A DNA stretch of 64,000 nucleotides from Cenococcum geophilum 1.58 (GCA_001692895.1 KV748196.1:806001-870000), one strand, 5' to 3'; positions 45,947 to 58,734 are shown, counted from the stretch's first letter. Program-made: numbers and translations. The notes: generated by a model from the sequence alone, not told the origin.

Positions 45947-48502
45947 CTTTCCCTATTTTCTAGCCTTCTTAATTAGTAATATTCTAGCGAACGCGGATAT
46001 AGCCTGTGGATTAAGGTATTTTAACGCTTTTTATACATTATTACTATTACTAAGGAATTCGTCTTAATGGAGCTTCCTATATTGCTGAATAGTCCTATAA
46101 AAGAGCTTTTTTACTCTTACTATAATATCGCATAGCTTAGGGTCGTCCCTTTCTTACCTCTATATTATACTATTTCTATTCCTCTAGTATATATATAACT
46201 TTCTTAGCGTTATAAGATCTTCGTTCTACCATCTTTTTATATATAGTAATAGCTTAGCCCGCTAGTAGTATACTTTAAGGGCTCTATTAACTATTTCGTC
46301 TATATCTTCTATAGGAAATACTATCTTTTTTTATTACTTCATATCTTCTTAAATCTCGTTTTAGTTTATATTTTTAATAAATAGCCTCTCCTAGCTCTTT
46401 TGCGTGTCTATACTAACCTAAAAGCTAGTATAGATAGCTCTATAGTTTAATCCGTACTTATACTTTTAGATAACGCACTTTACTAGTTTACTTATTAGGC
46501 CTAAAGTTACAAATATAAGGTTAATTATTAATATTCGCCCCGCGTTACTCTTAAATATAAGTACTCTTACTAGAAATAGGCTCTAAAGTAACTAGTCCGC
46601 TATAAAGTTAATAATTAGCGCGCTTTCTTCCTGCGTTAATATAGTGCTAATATAGCTTCCTCCCTATAGCAGATTATGCTGATTAAAGTCGCCTATAATT
46701 ACTACCTTAATATATAGGTTGTGTAATAGTTTACCCTAGATTAGACTATTAATTATCTTTAGCCTACTAAAGAGCTCCTCTAGATTCTCTTCTTTGGTTC
46801 TCCTTAAATATCTATCTAGAATATATACTAATATAATTATAAATCTCCTTTAGCTAATATACGCTACTACTGCCGTAATATCTACTAAATCTATTTATAG
46901 CTATATAGCTGCCAGCTCTCTAAATGCCTAGATATATAACCTAATTTAAAAAAACTGCTACTTTCTACCTATTAGGACGAACCTTATTTACTAGGGATTA
47001 AGCCAGCTAGCACTACTTCCCTATTTAAGAGAAAGTAATAAAGTCCCTAACCTAGAATAAAATAGAAGTCTGCTAGCGCTTTATTATTATATAGCGCATA
47101 CTATGCTTCTCTATACTTCTTTATATTTGCCTAAAAGATCTAAAGTTCTCTATTTATAGCGCTATTATATAAAAATCCTATCTATATCTTTCCTATATAC
47201 TAGTTATTTACAGTATAAGGCTTAATAATAACCATAGTAGTTTACGTAATATAAATTAACCGCCTTATACTAGAGATGGCCTTCCCACCTATATATTTCG
47301 TATATATTAGGTCGCGTATAGTCTCTAGCCCTATATTTAAACCTTTTATATCTATAGCATACTATAGGGGTACATCTCTCCTTAAATAGTAATATAATAA
47401 TTGCACTTCCCCTAAATAATACGTTATTTAATATAAGCAGCTTCTCTATATCCTTCTTTATTACTACTTTAATAATTACTAATACGTGCTAGCCGCGTAG
47501 CCTTAGTTGTCTAAGCTATCTTATTATATATACCTTTATACTATTCTCTATCCTAAAGCGCTTTATAGCTAACTTACTTACTTTTTTACTATTAATATTT
47601 ATTGCTAAAGGTACTTTAACTTAGTCTACCTTAACTATATACTACTTAGGTCTAATAAGCCTCGCCCTAGGGATATACGGTTTAAGTTATTAGGTAGCCG
47701 TCTACCTAAATATAGCTTCTTTATCTTTTTCTACTAAGAGTCTAATAATGCTTACGCTATTACTTATTCGCTATACGCGGAAGTCCTTAATTATAGCTCC
47801 TATAAGCCTATTAATATCCTTTATACCTTACACAATAGTTTACTTTATTACTTTAGTAGTAGTTACCTTCTCTATTACCTTTAAACCCGCTTAGCTAATA
47901 TCTATTACTAACTACTAATTAGGTTCCTTAAAGTTCTTAGCGCTTATTATTTATAGTAAAGTTATCTCTAACCCTACTATGCCTCTACTAGCTACTATTA
48001 ATGCCTATAATTATATTAAAGCTAAAGGAGTATTTAGTTGCGCTTATAAGGACCAGATAGCTTTTTAAAGTTTAGTATTTTGCTTTTTAAGGCTTTGCTA
48101 TTCTAATTTAATGTCTACTAGTTTATTTCTAATACTCTTAATAATACTATTCTAGCTTATAATAATATTGCTCTACTATACTATAGTTTCTTTAAAGCTT
48201 TTAATAAGTCGACAGAATTTATTACAATTAATACCTCCTCCTTTATATTTAGGTGAGGCGGAGACTCTTACTATAGGGAATAGAGGCAGTATATGCTGCG
48301 TAGCTTGTATTCCGGTTTATAGTGCGGTCTGCTATTTAAACTATGCTGATCTTTAAGCGGCTCGTGTCCTTAGCGACTGCTAGGCCTCTTATACCTTCGC
48401 GCTTGGTTTCCTTATACGTCTTAGTGGAGCTGCTGGCGGGTCCAGAGGTGGTATTGCTGATACGCGTTTAGGGGTTAAAGTAGCCATCGGGACGCCACAA
48501 AA

Positions 48503-48578
48503 ATGTATATATATATATATGTATATATATTCTATTATAGCCATACACTATCTAGGGTTTGGGCCGTTATAAAGCGCT
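48503..48578 (-). mobile_element. Short LINE-A 3' tail fragment
   Basis: About 75 bp (TATA-repeat, then TCTATTATAGCCATACACTA, TCTAGGG) repeat the 3' end of LINE-A, which occurs again at 48590-48660 and 29590-29660. It is wedged between the 3' end of copy 1 and the 5' end of copy 2, so it may be a third, extremely truncated insertion. Confidence 0.7.
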
Positions 48579-51500
48579 TATTGTATCCGTATATATGTAT
48601 ATATATATATATATTCTATTATAGCCATGCACTATCTAGGGTATAAGCCGTTACAGAGCGCTAACTAAATACTTCCTGCCATTAATATGCTTGCTCTAGT
48701 TTAGAAGCCAACTATAAGAACTATATATCTATTACCTAACGCTATACTTAACTAAGGAATAAATAAAGGAAAGTAATATATTACTATTAAAGAAAGTTAG
48801 AGTTTAGAGGCGAGCCTAAGTAAGTAGTTTTCGATGCCTTGTGTCCGTAGGGCTATTCTAGCGTTATACGCTTCTTAATTAGCGACATACTAATAAAGGC
48901 ACGTATAGAGGAGGCTTGCGGTGTATTTGGTTAGATAATTAGAGAAGGAATTCTTAAGAGTCTTTACTTATTAATATTGGCTTCTATGCTCTCTATATCT
49001 TATACGCTTAGGTATAAACGTCTAGTCTCCTTTATAAATTCAATTATAGCTTTAACTACGCTAATATCTGGCTTCTAGCGCTTAATTAGGCCGTTAATAT
49101 TCCTGCCTTCTTCTTGTCTACGTAAGTAGCCTCCTAATGCATATAATAGATCCCTAAATTAATCTCTATATTGCTCTCTTAGTTTAATCCTCTACTACGC
49201 CCACCTCCTATAAGAGAAGAGAAAGTGCTATATTAACTCTATAAGCCTATAGTCGCATAACGCCGTCTTTAATATATTAATTTTATAGAGATATTCCTTT
49301 AGAAATAACTTACCGGTTTATAGCTATATAAGGATAGCAGCTTCTAAGCTAATTAGCTACTAGTATAATCCTATAGCCTTTCCAAGGTAAAGTATTATAT
49401 TAATCTTTCTTATAAACTTGCCTATATTAGATCTTCCTAATAAAAGCGGTCCTATTATTATTTTAGCTTTTTTTAACGCTTACATCACAAGGTACCATAG
49501 AAGGCCGTCTCTCTATAGTGGCTCCTCGCTCTCCAGTCTTATTACTACTTTAGTAAGCTTATTAGCCTTCTTATTTTCTATAAATCCTAAGTGGCCTAAA
49601 ATCTAGTATAGTGTAACATTATTTAGCCAAAGCTTCTTTAAGATCTCTATAACTATTTCCTAGCAGGCTCTAGCCCTCTAGCTCTATACTAACAGTAACG
49701 CTAATTATAAGTTAAAGAATATTCTTATACTAGATACAGGTATTAGAAAACCTACTTAGTTAACAGCCGTATATATAGGGTCCTATAGCTAGTTAGCTGC
49801 CTTACTAATTACTAGAAGCTCTATAAGGTAGGCGTTAGCCTAATTAGAGCTTACCACCATTTTTAAAAGCGTTACTTTAGATGGCGTAGTATATATACTA
49901 ACTCCTGCCCTACTATTACGTACCAATATATTAACGTATATGTTAACCTGCCCTAGCTTATAGTCTTTAATAATAGCTTAAGCATAATCTTCGTCCTTAT
50001 ATATTACCATATTAGGCTTAGCCACTTACGGCGGGTATGTATACGGTTTAACCTCTAGCACCCCATTTACCTAGACATCCTTATATATCTCTACTGTCCT
50101 CTAAAGCGGTAATTAGTGCCGTTTATAAAGCCTCTATCTTTAAATCATCTAATAAGGATATAATTTGCCTAGTTTATAAATTAATACCTAGAATGTAATA
50201 GCCTGGTTATATAGCCTTTACTTAAGAGGGAGTAAGCCAGCTTCTACTTCCGCTATTAGTAGGGTGACGGAGTGGAACCCCCTAATAATAGCTTATGCCG
50301 TAATCCTCTGCGCCTACTAAAGGAGCTATATTAACTCTTATATTGTAAGCGGGTACTATATTAGTAATATATAGTCTACTACTAGTAGGACCAAGCTCTT
50401 AGCTAGCTGCTTAACACTTTTAAACTATAGTCCCTTTAATCTACGCAACGCTAGCGCTACCTTAGTAGCTTTACCTACTTTATCCACTAGGTACGCCTTA
50501 AACCGTAGCTCCTTATTAAGGATTACCCTAAGGATTTTAACTTCCTAAGTCGGGGGGATCCCTTTTCCTTTAAATTAGAGCGGCGTGGTGGTATCCCTAC
50601 CTACTTCTTTATATCTAGTAAAGTAAATAAATAACGTTTTCTTTACTTTAAATTGGGCTCCACTAGTCCTCTCCTATTTCTTAAGCATCGGTATAATCTT
50701 ACCCTAGATAATCTGCGTATTTTCCTCCACTATAGGGCCTATAACCTATACCAAGTAGTTATTAATAAAGGCTATAGAGCTGCCATTTCTAGGTGCACTT
50801 TATATAAGATCCGCGTTAAAGAACAAAAAGAGTATTAGGGCTAGTGCTAATCCCTACGGGAGACCCGCCTATAGGAGCGCCTATACCTCTAATATATATC
50901 CGTTAACTAGGATATAGGCTTAATAGTTTATATAAAAGTCCTACACCCATTATATAATCGTCTAAGGTATCTAACGCTGCCGTAATCTCCTAATTTCTGG
51001 CTCTATGGCCACATTATTATACGTACCCTTAACATTAAATAATACTAAAGATAGCGTCTTCTTTCCTTTTTACGCTCTAAATACGTCCTTATAGAGATAC
51101 GATAGCGTATATATTATTAACCTTTACTTCCTAACTCCAAAGTGCGTCTTAAGTAGTAGGCTATATTCCTCCACTAGGTATACTATCCTCTCTACTACTA
51201 GCAATTTAAGTACTTTTCCTAGCGTTAGGAGGAGGGAGATTGGCCTATAGTTATTTGCTACTATATAGTCCCCCCACTTCGGCTTCTATAGCGGTATAAT
51301 CTTTACTACCTTTTATTTTTAGGGTACCTTTCCTATCTTAAGTAATTTAGTAAAGAGAGTGGTGATTTTACTACTTAGTACGGGCCATAGCTCTCGCCAC
51401 ACCCTAGCTAGTAGGCCGTCCCTTTTAGGAGTCTTGTCTAGGCTAGCCCTAAACACAGCTACCTTAACCTCGTATTTAGCGATAGGCTTTTATAGTAATT

Positions 51501-54170
51501 GGTTATAGCTAATTATAGCTTCCTCCTCTTATTTACACGGCGGCGGGACCGAAAAGAATGCCTAGAGTAGTTCTCTTACAATATTATAGTTCTCTATAAT
51601 AACTTCTCCCTATCCTCTATTCTTCTTAATTAGCGGTATTTTAGCGAACGTGGATATAGCCTACGGATCAAGGTATTTCGATACTTTCTATATATTATCA
51701 CTATTACTAAGGAATTCATCCCAATAGAGCTTCCTATATCGCCGAATAGTCCTATAAAAGAGCTTCTTTACTCTTACTACAATATTACATAGCTTAGGGT
51801 CGTCCCTTCCTTACCTCCGCATTACGCTATTCCTATTCCTCTAGTATATATATAACTTCCTTAGCGTTATAAGGTCTTCGTTCTACTATCTTTTTATATA
51901 TAGTAATAGTCTAGCCCGTTAGCAGTGTGCTTTAAGGGCTTTATTAACCCACCTATTAAGGTAGTCAACTATTTCGTCTATATCTTCTATAGGGAATCCT
52001 ATCTCTTTTTATCGCTCCACGTCTTCTCGTATCTTGTCCTAGTTTATATTCTTAATAAGTAGCCTCTCCTAGCTCTCCTATGTGCCTATATTAACCTAAA
52101 AGCTAATATAAATAGCTTTATAGTCTAATCCGTACTTATACTCCTAGATGGCGCACTTTACTAGTTTACTTACCAGGCCCGGGGTTGCAAGCATAAGGTC
52201 GATTATTAATATTCGCCCTATATTACTTTTAAACGTAGGTATTCCCACTAGAAGTAGGCTTTAGAGTAACCGGTCCGCCATAAAGTCAATAATTAGTACG
52301 CTTTCTTCCTACGTTAATATGGTACTAATATAACTTCCTCCCTATAGCGAATTATGCCAATTAAAGTTATCTACAATTACTACCTTAGTGTGTAGGTCGC
52401 GTAATAGTTCACCCTAAATTAGCCTATTAATTATCTCTAGTCTACTAGAAAGCTCCTCTAGGTTCTCTTCCTTAGTTCTCCTTAAATATCTATTTAGAAT
52501 ATATACTAATATAATTATAAGTCTCCTTTAGCTAACATGCGCTATCACCACCGTAATATCTACTAAATCTACCTATAGCTGTATAGCTGCTAGCTCTCTA
52601 AATGCCTAGATATATAACCTAACTAGGGGATACCGCTGCTGCCTGCCTATTAGGACGAACCTTATCTACTAGGGATTTAAGCTAGCTAGTACCACTTCCC
52701 TATCTAAGAGAAAGCAGTAAGGCTTCTAGCCTAGAATAAAGTGGAAGTCCACTAGCGCTTTATTATTGTGTAGCGCATACTACGCCTCCCTATACTTCTT
52801 TATATTCGCCTAAAGGATCTAGAGTTCTCTATTTATAGCGCTATCATATAAGAATCCTATTTATCTCTTTCCTATATACTAGGCATTTACGGTATAAGGC
52901 TTAGTAAGGACCCTAGCAGTTTACGTAGTATAGATTTACCGTCTTACACTAAAGATAGCCTTCCCGCCTATATATTTCGCATATATTAGGTCGCGTATAG
53001 TCTCTAGCCTTATATCTAAACCTTTTATATTTATAGCATACTATAGGGGTATATTACTTCTTAAATAGTAATATAATAATCACGCCTCCCCTAAATAATA
53101 TATTATCCGACATAAGCAGCTTCTCTATATCCTCCTTTATTGCTACTTTAATAATTACTAATACGTGCTAGCCGCGCGGCCTTAGTTGTCCTAGCTATCT
53201 TATTATATATACCTTTACCCCATTCTCTACCCTAAAGCGCTCTATAACTAACTTACTTACTTTTCCGCTGTTAATATCTATTGCTAAAGGTACTTTAACC
53301 CAGTTCACCTTAACTATATACTACTTAAGTCTAATAAGCCTCGCCCTAGGAATATGCGGTTTAAGCTATTAAGCAGTCGTCTACCTAAACGCAGCTTCTT
53401 TATCTTTTTCCACTAAGAATCTAATAATGCTTGCGCTGTCGCTTATTTATTATACGCGGAAGTCCTTAAGTATAGCTCCCGTAAGCCCCTTAACATCCTT
53501 TATACCTTATATAATAGTTTACTTTACTACTTTAGTAGTAGCTACCCTCTCTATTACCTTTAAACCTACTTAGCTAACGTCTATTACCAACTACTAATTA
53601 GGTTCCTTAGGGTTCCTAGCGCTTATTATTTATAGCAAGGTTATTTCTAACCCTACCATGCCTCTATTAGCCGCTACTAATGCCTATAATTATGTTAGAG
53701 CTAAGGGAGTATTTAGTTACGCTTATAAGGACCAGATAGCCTTTTAGAGTTTAGTATTTTGCTTTTTAAGGCTTCGCTATTCCAATTTAATGTCTATAAG
53801 GTTATTTCTAATACTCTTAATAATGCTATTCTGGTTTATAATAATATTGCTTTACTATACTATAGTTTCTTTAAGGCTTTTAATAAGTTAATAAAATTCA
53901 TTATAATTAATACCTCCTCCTTTATATTTAGGTAAGGTAAAGACTCTTACTATAGGAAATAGAGGCAGTATATGCTGTATAGCTTATAGTGCGGTTTATA
54001 GTGCGGTTATCTACTATTTAAACTATACTAATATTTAGGCTCATATCCTCAGCGACTGCTAGGCCTCTTACACCTTCGCGCTCGGTTTCTTTATACATCT
54101 TAGTAGAGCTACTAGCGGGTCTAGAGGTGGTGTTGCTAATACGCGTTTAGGGGTTAAAGCAGCCATCAGG
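48579..54170 (-). mobile_element. LINE (family A) copy 1, uninterrupted
   Basis: A Tad-like non-LTR element on the minus strand, 5' end near 54170 (ATG at 54166-54164, followed by the same MAALTPKRV-type start as copy 2) and 3' end in a TATA-repeat at 48579. The endonuclease lies around 52000-53000 (NFNWHN near 52365, where GDFN is expected), reverse transcriptase around 50000-51600 (equivalent to NNYRLISLLLTLGKVLKLLV and YSLLLKIYFRARKQR of copy 2 at 39134-38940) and a 3' RNase H-like part at 48850-49900. All frames are broken by RIP stops. It runs head-to-tail with copy 2. Confidence 0.88.
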
Positions 54171-54327
54171 GCTCCGGGGCTTCGTTCAGTAGGCCGCAGG
54201 GGCCGCCTTATAGCGGGAACTAGCTAAACAAAAGACTAGGATTCAATTAAAAGAATGTCCGAGATGAATATCCTCCTCTTTCAAAAGTTTCCTCACCACC
54301 TTTCGTTACCTGCATTATCGTATCCTA
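54171..54327. other. Short flank between LINE-A and the Crypton-like element
   Basis: Balanced sequence of 157 bp with no gene; it ends in TA at 54326-54327, the left flank of the next element. Its start (GCTCCGGGGC) replaces the sequence upstream of copy 2's ATG, so the LINE 5' boundary lies here. Confidence 0.5.
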
Positions 54328-54833
54328 TAAGGGGGTAACCTGAGCGGGCTGCCGCCCCCTGCTAGTGCTTCCTCTAGTGCTTATATTGCCACATCGCCAC
54401 ATTAAAACAATTGCTTATTCAGTATTAATACTTCGTTAGACCCCCATCTGCAGCAATTACAGCGAGGTATACTAAGGGAGGTAGTAATCTTATGGTGTTC
54501 ACGGCTCGGCTGAGCGCCCGCTCAGTCGCTGAGCCGCACGTGATACATACGACCCCCGTCGACATTCGCGGATGTCCACGGCCGAGCCTGCAGCCAAGCC
54601 GTGGACATCTTCGAATGTCTTTACCCCTACTGATCGAGTCGCTGATGCGCGCGTACTATTGGCCTATTGGCCCAGCCGTGCGCCCGTTTATTTACCCTAT
54701 GCGGTAAGGTTACTTATCCGGTAGGTATGCTTTCTCTACCTCTCCTCCCCGGTCTATGTCTGCGTATATAGGAAAATAGGAACCCCCCCTTAGGGCGCAG
54801 CTTCTCTAGCAGCGTCCTATATATCTTAAAAAT

Positions 54834-57060
54834 GCCGTCAATTAGTTACGTAAAGATTAACGTCGTGAATAATGCCGAACTACGCGCTAACGCGCAGAGT
54901 ATCCTTACTCTTACGTGTTCCGAGAGACCTAAAAATATGTCTTTAAATTATAAGCCGAAGCAGAAAGAGTTTAAGGTAAGTAGGTAGGTGCTTTATAAAG
55001 TAGTATACTTATAACTAACGCGCGTCTTCCTAGGCCTTTTACAAGCGGAAGTAGTACTATAACGGTAATACCATTACAGAAGAGAAGCTACTTCTTTTCC
55101 TTATTAAGGAGGTTATAGGCCGGCCACTAAAAGTAAAAAGCCGTAAGGCTAGTGATGACGTGCCCTAGGACGAGACGCGGCTCTCCTAGCGCTTAGTTTA
55201 CGGCTATATTACTGCCCTAACGGACCTCTACCGGACGCAGAAGGGTATGGGGATAAACAGCCACTAGTCCCCGCGGGAGGATAACGTTAGGGATTACCTA
55301 AAGGTTCTATAACGGAGGGACGCGTAGTGGGAAAAGGAGCAGTTTGCAGACAAAGGTAGGGACACGCTGCTTAACGGATATACGGAGGACGAGTTTAAAA
55401 GCGTCTGCCGCGAGCTATGGGCCCGCGGAGACTCTTCACCAGAATGCTACCTCCGTACGCTTGTGGATATCCTGCTAGGCCACTATATGCTTACCCGCGG
55501 CGGCGATAGGCGCTCCGCCGAGATCTTAGACCTATTTACCTTTAAGTTTAAGGGGGAAGGTCCTACACGTTGTATGCCCCTAATATTTACTATACGCGCT
55601 AGTAAGTAGAACCAGTATGGCCGCCTTAAGACTATCGGAGCTCTACGTAATAAGAAGCCGCTTGTCTGTATACTTAGCGGGCTAGCTTTCTACCTCCTAT
55701 ACCGCTGGGACCTTAGCGACGAGCCGTTCCTAGACTTTAGCAAGCGGTTAGTATAGTATAATATCCGCCTAATTAAGAGCAGCGCTGGGGACTGTAAGAC
55801 GGCCTTCTTGTACAACTCGCAGCGGGAGTAGGTTACTAAGGTATTCCAGGCCGTTGGCGTCTTTTTACAGAAGAAGACCTATATTAGGCGAAGCGCTGGT
55901 GCTAAGACAGCGGAGCTAAAAGGGGTTAGCGAGGACTAGATTAGATATGCTGGCAGGTAGAACCAGAAGTAGATGGTTGGCTGCTACTTAAACTCGCTAC
56001 CGCGGGAGTTTATGCGGACGATGGCCGGCTATTCGCCGTAAATAGGCTGCTTTAAAATTCATAGGGCAAGCGTCGCCCCCCCCTAACGTACTACTGTTGA
56101 CGATCTAGCCAGAGCTAGACGTCTGGAAGGGTTAGTTTAGCCCTTAGGTCGGCCAGGTTAATGATCTTACAGCTATAGGCGCTATAAACCTCCTGTTTTA
56201 TCTCCGGGAGGTTATCCTATAGGACTTAGTAATCCTCCGCGAGATGTTCCTAAGCAGCCCTATATAGAACCACCCAGTCTTCTAGCATAAGGTCTATCTA
56301 CCCTTCGCGCGGAAGGTTAAAGCCTGCCTATAGCAGAAGGAAGAAGGCCCTAGCTAGTTATTAATACTCTACTAGGCCGTGCCGGCTATCGCGGACCGCC
56401 TAAAGACTATGGACGCCCGAGTACGTGAGCTACAGGCGTCGTTTGACCGTATGGCCGAGTCCTAGTGGGCGCAGTCTTCGCAGCTTTAATTGCTTACATC
56501 TAGCAGCCTTACCTTTCGGCTTAAGGTCCCTTCGGCATTTGTATATTTATGTCTGACGGCACACCTACCGACGGCACGTCTACCAACGGCACGTCCACCG
56601 GCGCCTCTATCTATCGCGGAATCGAGCCAGGATATATCGGCCCGGGTAAGCGCTGTAGCTTCCCCTTCGCCGGCGCCGCCGTAGCTACAGCTACAGCTAC
56701 AGCCGCAGCAAGGGCCCGAGCCCAAGCAGCCGCCTGAGCAGCCGCCCGCATATCGTATGTGCTGTGCGGTAAAGTCCGTACGGGCCCTTTAGCGCGAGTG
56801 GACTGAAGGGCTTAGAGGTAATCCTTCCGTAGCAGCGCTAGATTCTAAATGGGGCAGCAGATGGCGGGCCGGCCGGCAGAACGAGCTCTAATGGTACTCC
56901 CTACGGCTTAAGGTTATTAAGGAGATTAGGCGGGTTGCGTAGGCCCAAAGGGTCAGCGAGGAAGCGGCTATGTGGTAGGTTAATTAATAGCAGGAGCGGA
57001 TACAGTGCTCGCTAGATTAGCTTTATAAACGGCTTTAAGCGGGTAGAAAAGCTTTAAAAT
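54834..57060 (+). pseudogene. Ndc10-domain / GCR1_C (Crypton-type recombinase) remnant
   Basis: Translation starts MPSISYVKINVVNNAELRAN and SLNYKPKQKEFK. A preserved intron (54976-55033; GTAAGT, ACTAAC branch, TAG) splits it. Then come Ndc10-type blocks (LLLFLIKEVIGRPLKVKSRK, DNVRDYLKVL, CYLRTLVDILLGHYMLTRGG, GPTRCMPLIF, GALRNKKPLVCILSGLAFYL, HRASVAPP). After a frame change near 56078 in a C-run it continues to REVIL, KTMDARVRELQASFDRMAES and a C-terminal GCR1_C-like end (REWTEGLRGNPSVAALDSKW, GSRWRAGRQNEL). Ndc10 domain 2 is related to tyrosine recombinases and is found in fungal Crypton elements. TAG stops at Gln/Trp positions and the frame change make it dead. Confidence 0.75.
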
Positions 57061-57336
57061 AGTATATGTATCTAACTTCTAAGGAGTCCTCTTGAAGCCT
57101 TTATCTATAGCCCCTTAGGGGCTCATTTTGGTGCGGTATAAGTTTGGTGGGGTACTTATACGATAGCGGCGCCTAATCTAAAACGCAAATATCTCTATCA
57201 ACCCACGGCCAATTCTTGCCATCCTAGTGCGAGCAGAGAGCCCTTGGACAGCTCTACGCATACCGCTCGACGGGTGTCGAGAGCGCGACGTTGCTGCGGC
57301 GTTGCTGGCGATCGAAGATCGACCGTGGATATGGGG
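57061..57336. other. Non-coding stretch downstream of the Ndc10-like gene
   Basis: No gene recognised. A minus-strand frame at 57254-57481 has no domain and lies partly in the inverted repeat that follows. Confidence 0.4.
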
Positions 57337-57450
57337 TAACATCCACACAGACTTGCGGAGGATAGGCCGGATAGGCCTCTCGGATAATAGGCCTATCAGC
57401 TGATAGTATCCGGAGACTATCCGGATAGTCTCCGGATAGTCTTGGCAAAA
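57337..57450. repeat. Inverted-repeat arm (GACTTGCGGAGGATA ... CCGGATAGTCTCCGG)
   Basis: Its first part (57337-57365, around AGACTTGCGGAGGATA) is an inverted match to 59143-59175. Its later part (57360-57437, rich in CCGGATAG and TATCCGG) is an inverted match to 58198-58275. The latter copy differs only by C-to-T and G-to-A changes. The two pairings suggest nested inverted-repeat elements. Confidence 0.6.
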
Positions 57451-57654
57451 TCCCCTTAATATGCTTATACTTGTAATGCACCTCCCAATATTAAATAAAT
57501 AAATTTTCTATTAGTAGAGATTTATAGAGCTTATAAAGCGCTTTAAAATGGTACCACTTTTATCTAAATATCCTAAGGATAAGTAATATTATATAGATAT
57601 AAAGCTTACAAGAGCTCTGCGAAAATAAGGCTTCAGGGGAGCCGCGCACGGAGC

Positions 57655-57912
57655 TCTACCAAAGCTCAGCAAAAGCTCTGCACGAAGCTCTGTACGAAGC
57701 TCTGCACGAAGCTCTGCACGAAGCTCTGCACGAAGCTCTGCACGAAGCTCTGCACGAAGCTCTGCGTACGGAGGCTCTGCGTATGGAGGCTCTGCACGAA
57801 GCTCTGCGTATGGAGGCTCTGCATGAAGCTCTGCGTACGGAGGCTCTGCACGGGGCTCTGCGTATGGAGACTTTGCACGAAGCTCTACACGAAGCTCTCC
57901 ACGAAGCTTTTA
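57655..57912. repeat. 12-bp minisatellite (GCTCTGCACGAA)n
   Basis: About twenty units of GCTCTGCACGAA and the 15-bp variant GCTCTGCGTAYGGAG are arranged in tandem. Read on the minus strand they give a spurious frame of SFVQ and SLHTQ repeats. From 57913 to about 58680 the same units continue in RIP-degraded form (AGAGCTT, GTATAGAGCCTCTATA). Confidence 0.85.
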
Positions 57913-58197
57913 TATAGGGCCTCCGTAGTAGAGCCGTCGTACGCAGAACCGTCGTACGCAGATCCGTCGCGCAGAGCCTCTATACGTAGAAATTCGTGTA
58001 GATTCTCGTATAAAGCCTTATATAAAGCTTTTATATACAAAGCCTCTATATAATATAATAATATTTAATTAAAAAAATATATAACTACTTAGCTAATAAA
58101 TCTTATTTTTGTAAAGATAAATATTTATTTTATTATAGACATCTAGACCTCTCTAAGCTTTAAATAATTATATGCTAAGAAATATAGCCAAGGCTAT

Positions 58198-58275
58198 CTA
58201 AAGACTATCCAGATAGTCTCCGAATACTATTAGCTAATAGGTCTATTATCTAAGAGGCCTATCTAGCCTAGATAT
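58198..58275. repeat. RIP-mutated inverted partner of 57360-57437
   Basis: Reverse-complement match to the left arm through ACTATCC, ATAGTCTCCG, AATACTATTAGCTAATAGG and TCTATTATC. All differences I checked are transitions of RIP type. The left arm keeps the unmutated CCGG sequence. Confidence 0.6.
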
Positions 58276-58734
58276 AATATCCAGATAAGGCTTAGTATCT
58301 ATAAAAATTTAACTATAAAACTAAATCTTTTATTTCTATTATATAATACTATAAATATAGCTATTTCTAGGCTTTATATAAAGCTATATACGTAAAGCTT
58401 CTATATATAGAGTCTTTAATATAAAGCGTTGTATAGAGCCCTATACGTAAAGCCTTTATATATAGATCGTTATATAGAGCATCGTATAGAGCCTCTATAT
58501 ATAAAGTTTTTAATATAGAGTATTGTACAGAGCATTATATAGAGCGTTATAGTATATTAGTGCTACGTATTAGTAAAGCCTTAGAGATCTAGATAGGGCT
58601 TTAAGTAGAGCTTTATAAAGAGCTTTTACAGAGCTTCGTGCAGAGCTTTGTGTAGAGCCTCTACTATCTACTATAAAAGATCGGTAAAAAATCGCCAAGC
58701 CGTAGCAGCGTGTATTGCCCTCTATTAAAACAAT

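Larger units (their letters stand above)
29572..48490 (-). mobile_element. LINE (family A) copy 2, split by three nested insertions
   Basis: This is one Tad-like LINE read on the minus strand, 5' end at 48490 (ATG at 48487-48485, MATLTPKRVSAIPPLDPPAA) and 3' end at 29572. It survives in four collinear pieces: 45952-48490 (first frame and endonuclease; GDFNQHN near 46690), 37857-39473 (reverse transcriptase), 30606-31304 and 29572-30259 (3' part). The gaps are exactly the gypsy, copia and truncated LINE-B insertions. Joined, the pieces total about 5.5 kb and align with the uninterrupted copy at 48579-54170. All coding capacity is lost to RIP stops. Confidence 0.9.

Noticed and set aside
56486..56737. 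Overlapping frames rich in Ala, Thr, Ser and Arg
   Set aside because: They are the low-complexity linker of the Ndc10-like pseudogene read in three frames, not separate genes.
57666..57878. Minus-strand frame of SFVQ/SLHTQ repeats
   Set aside because: It is the translation of a 12-bp minisatellite; length is a multiple of three so any frame stays open.
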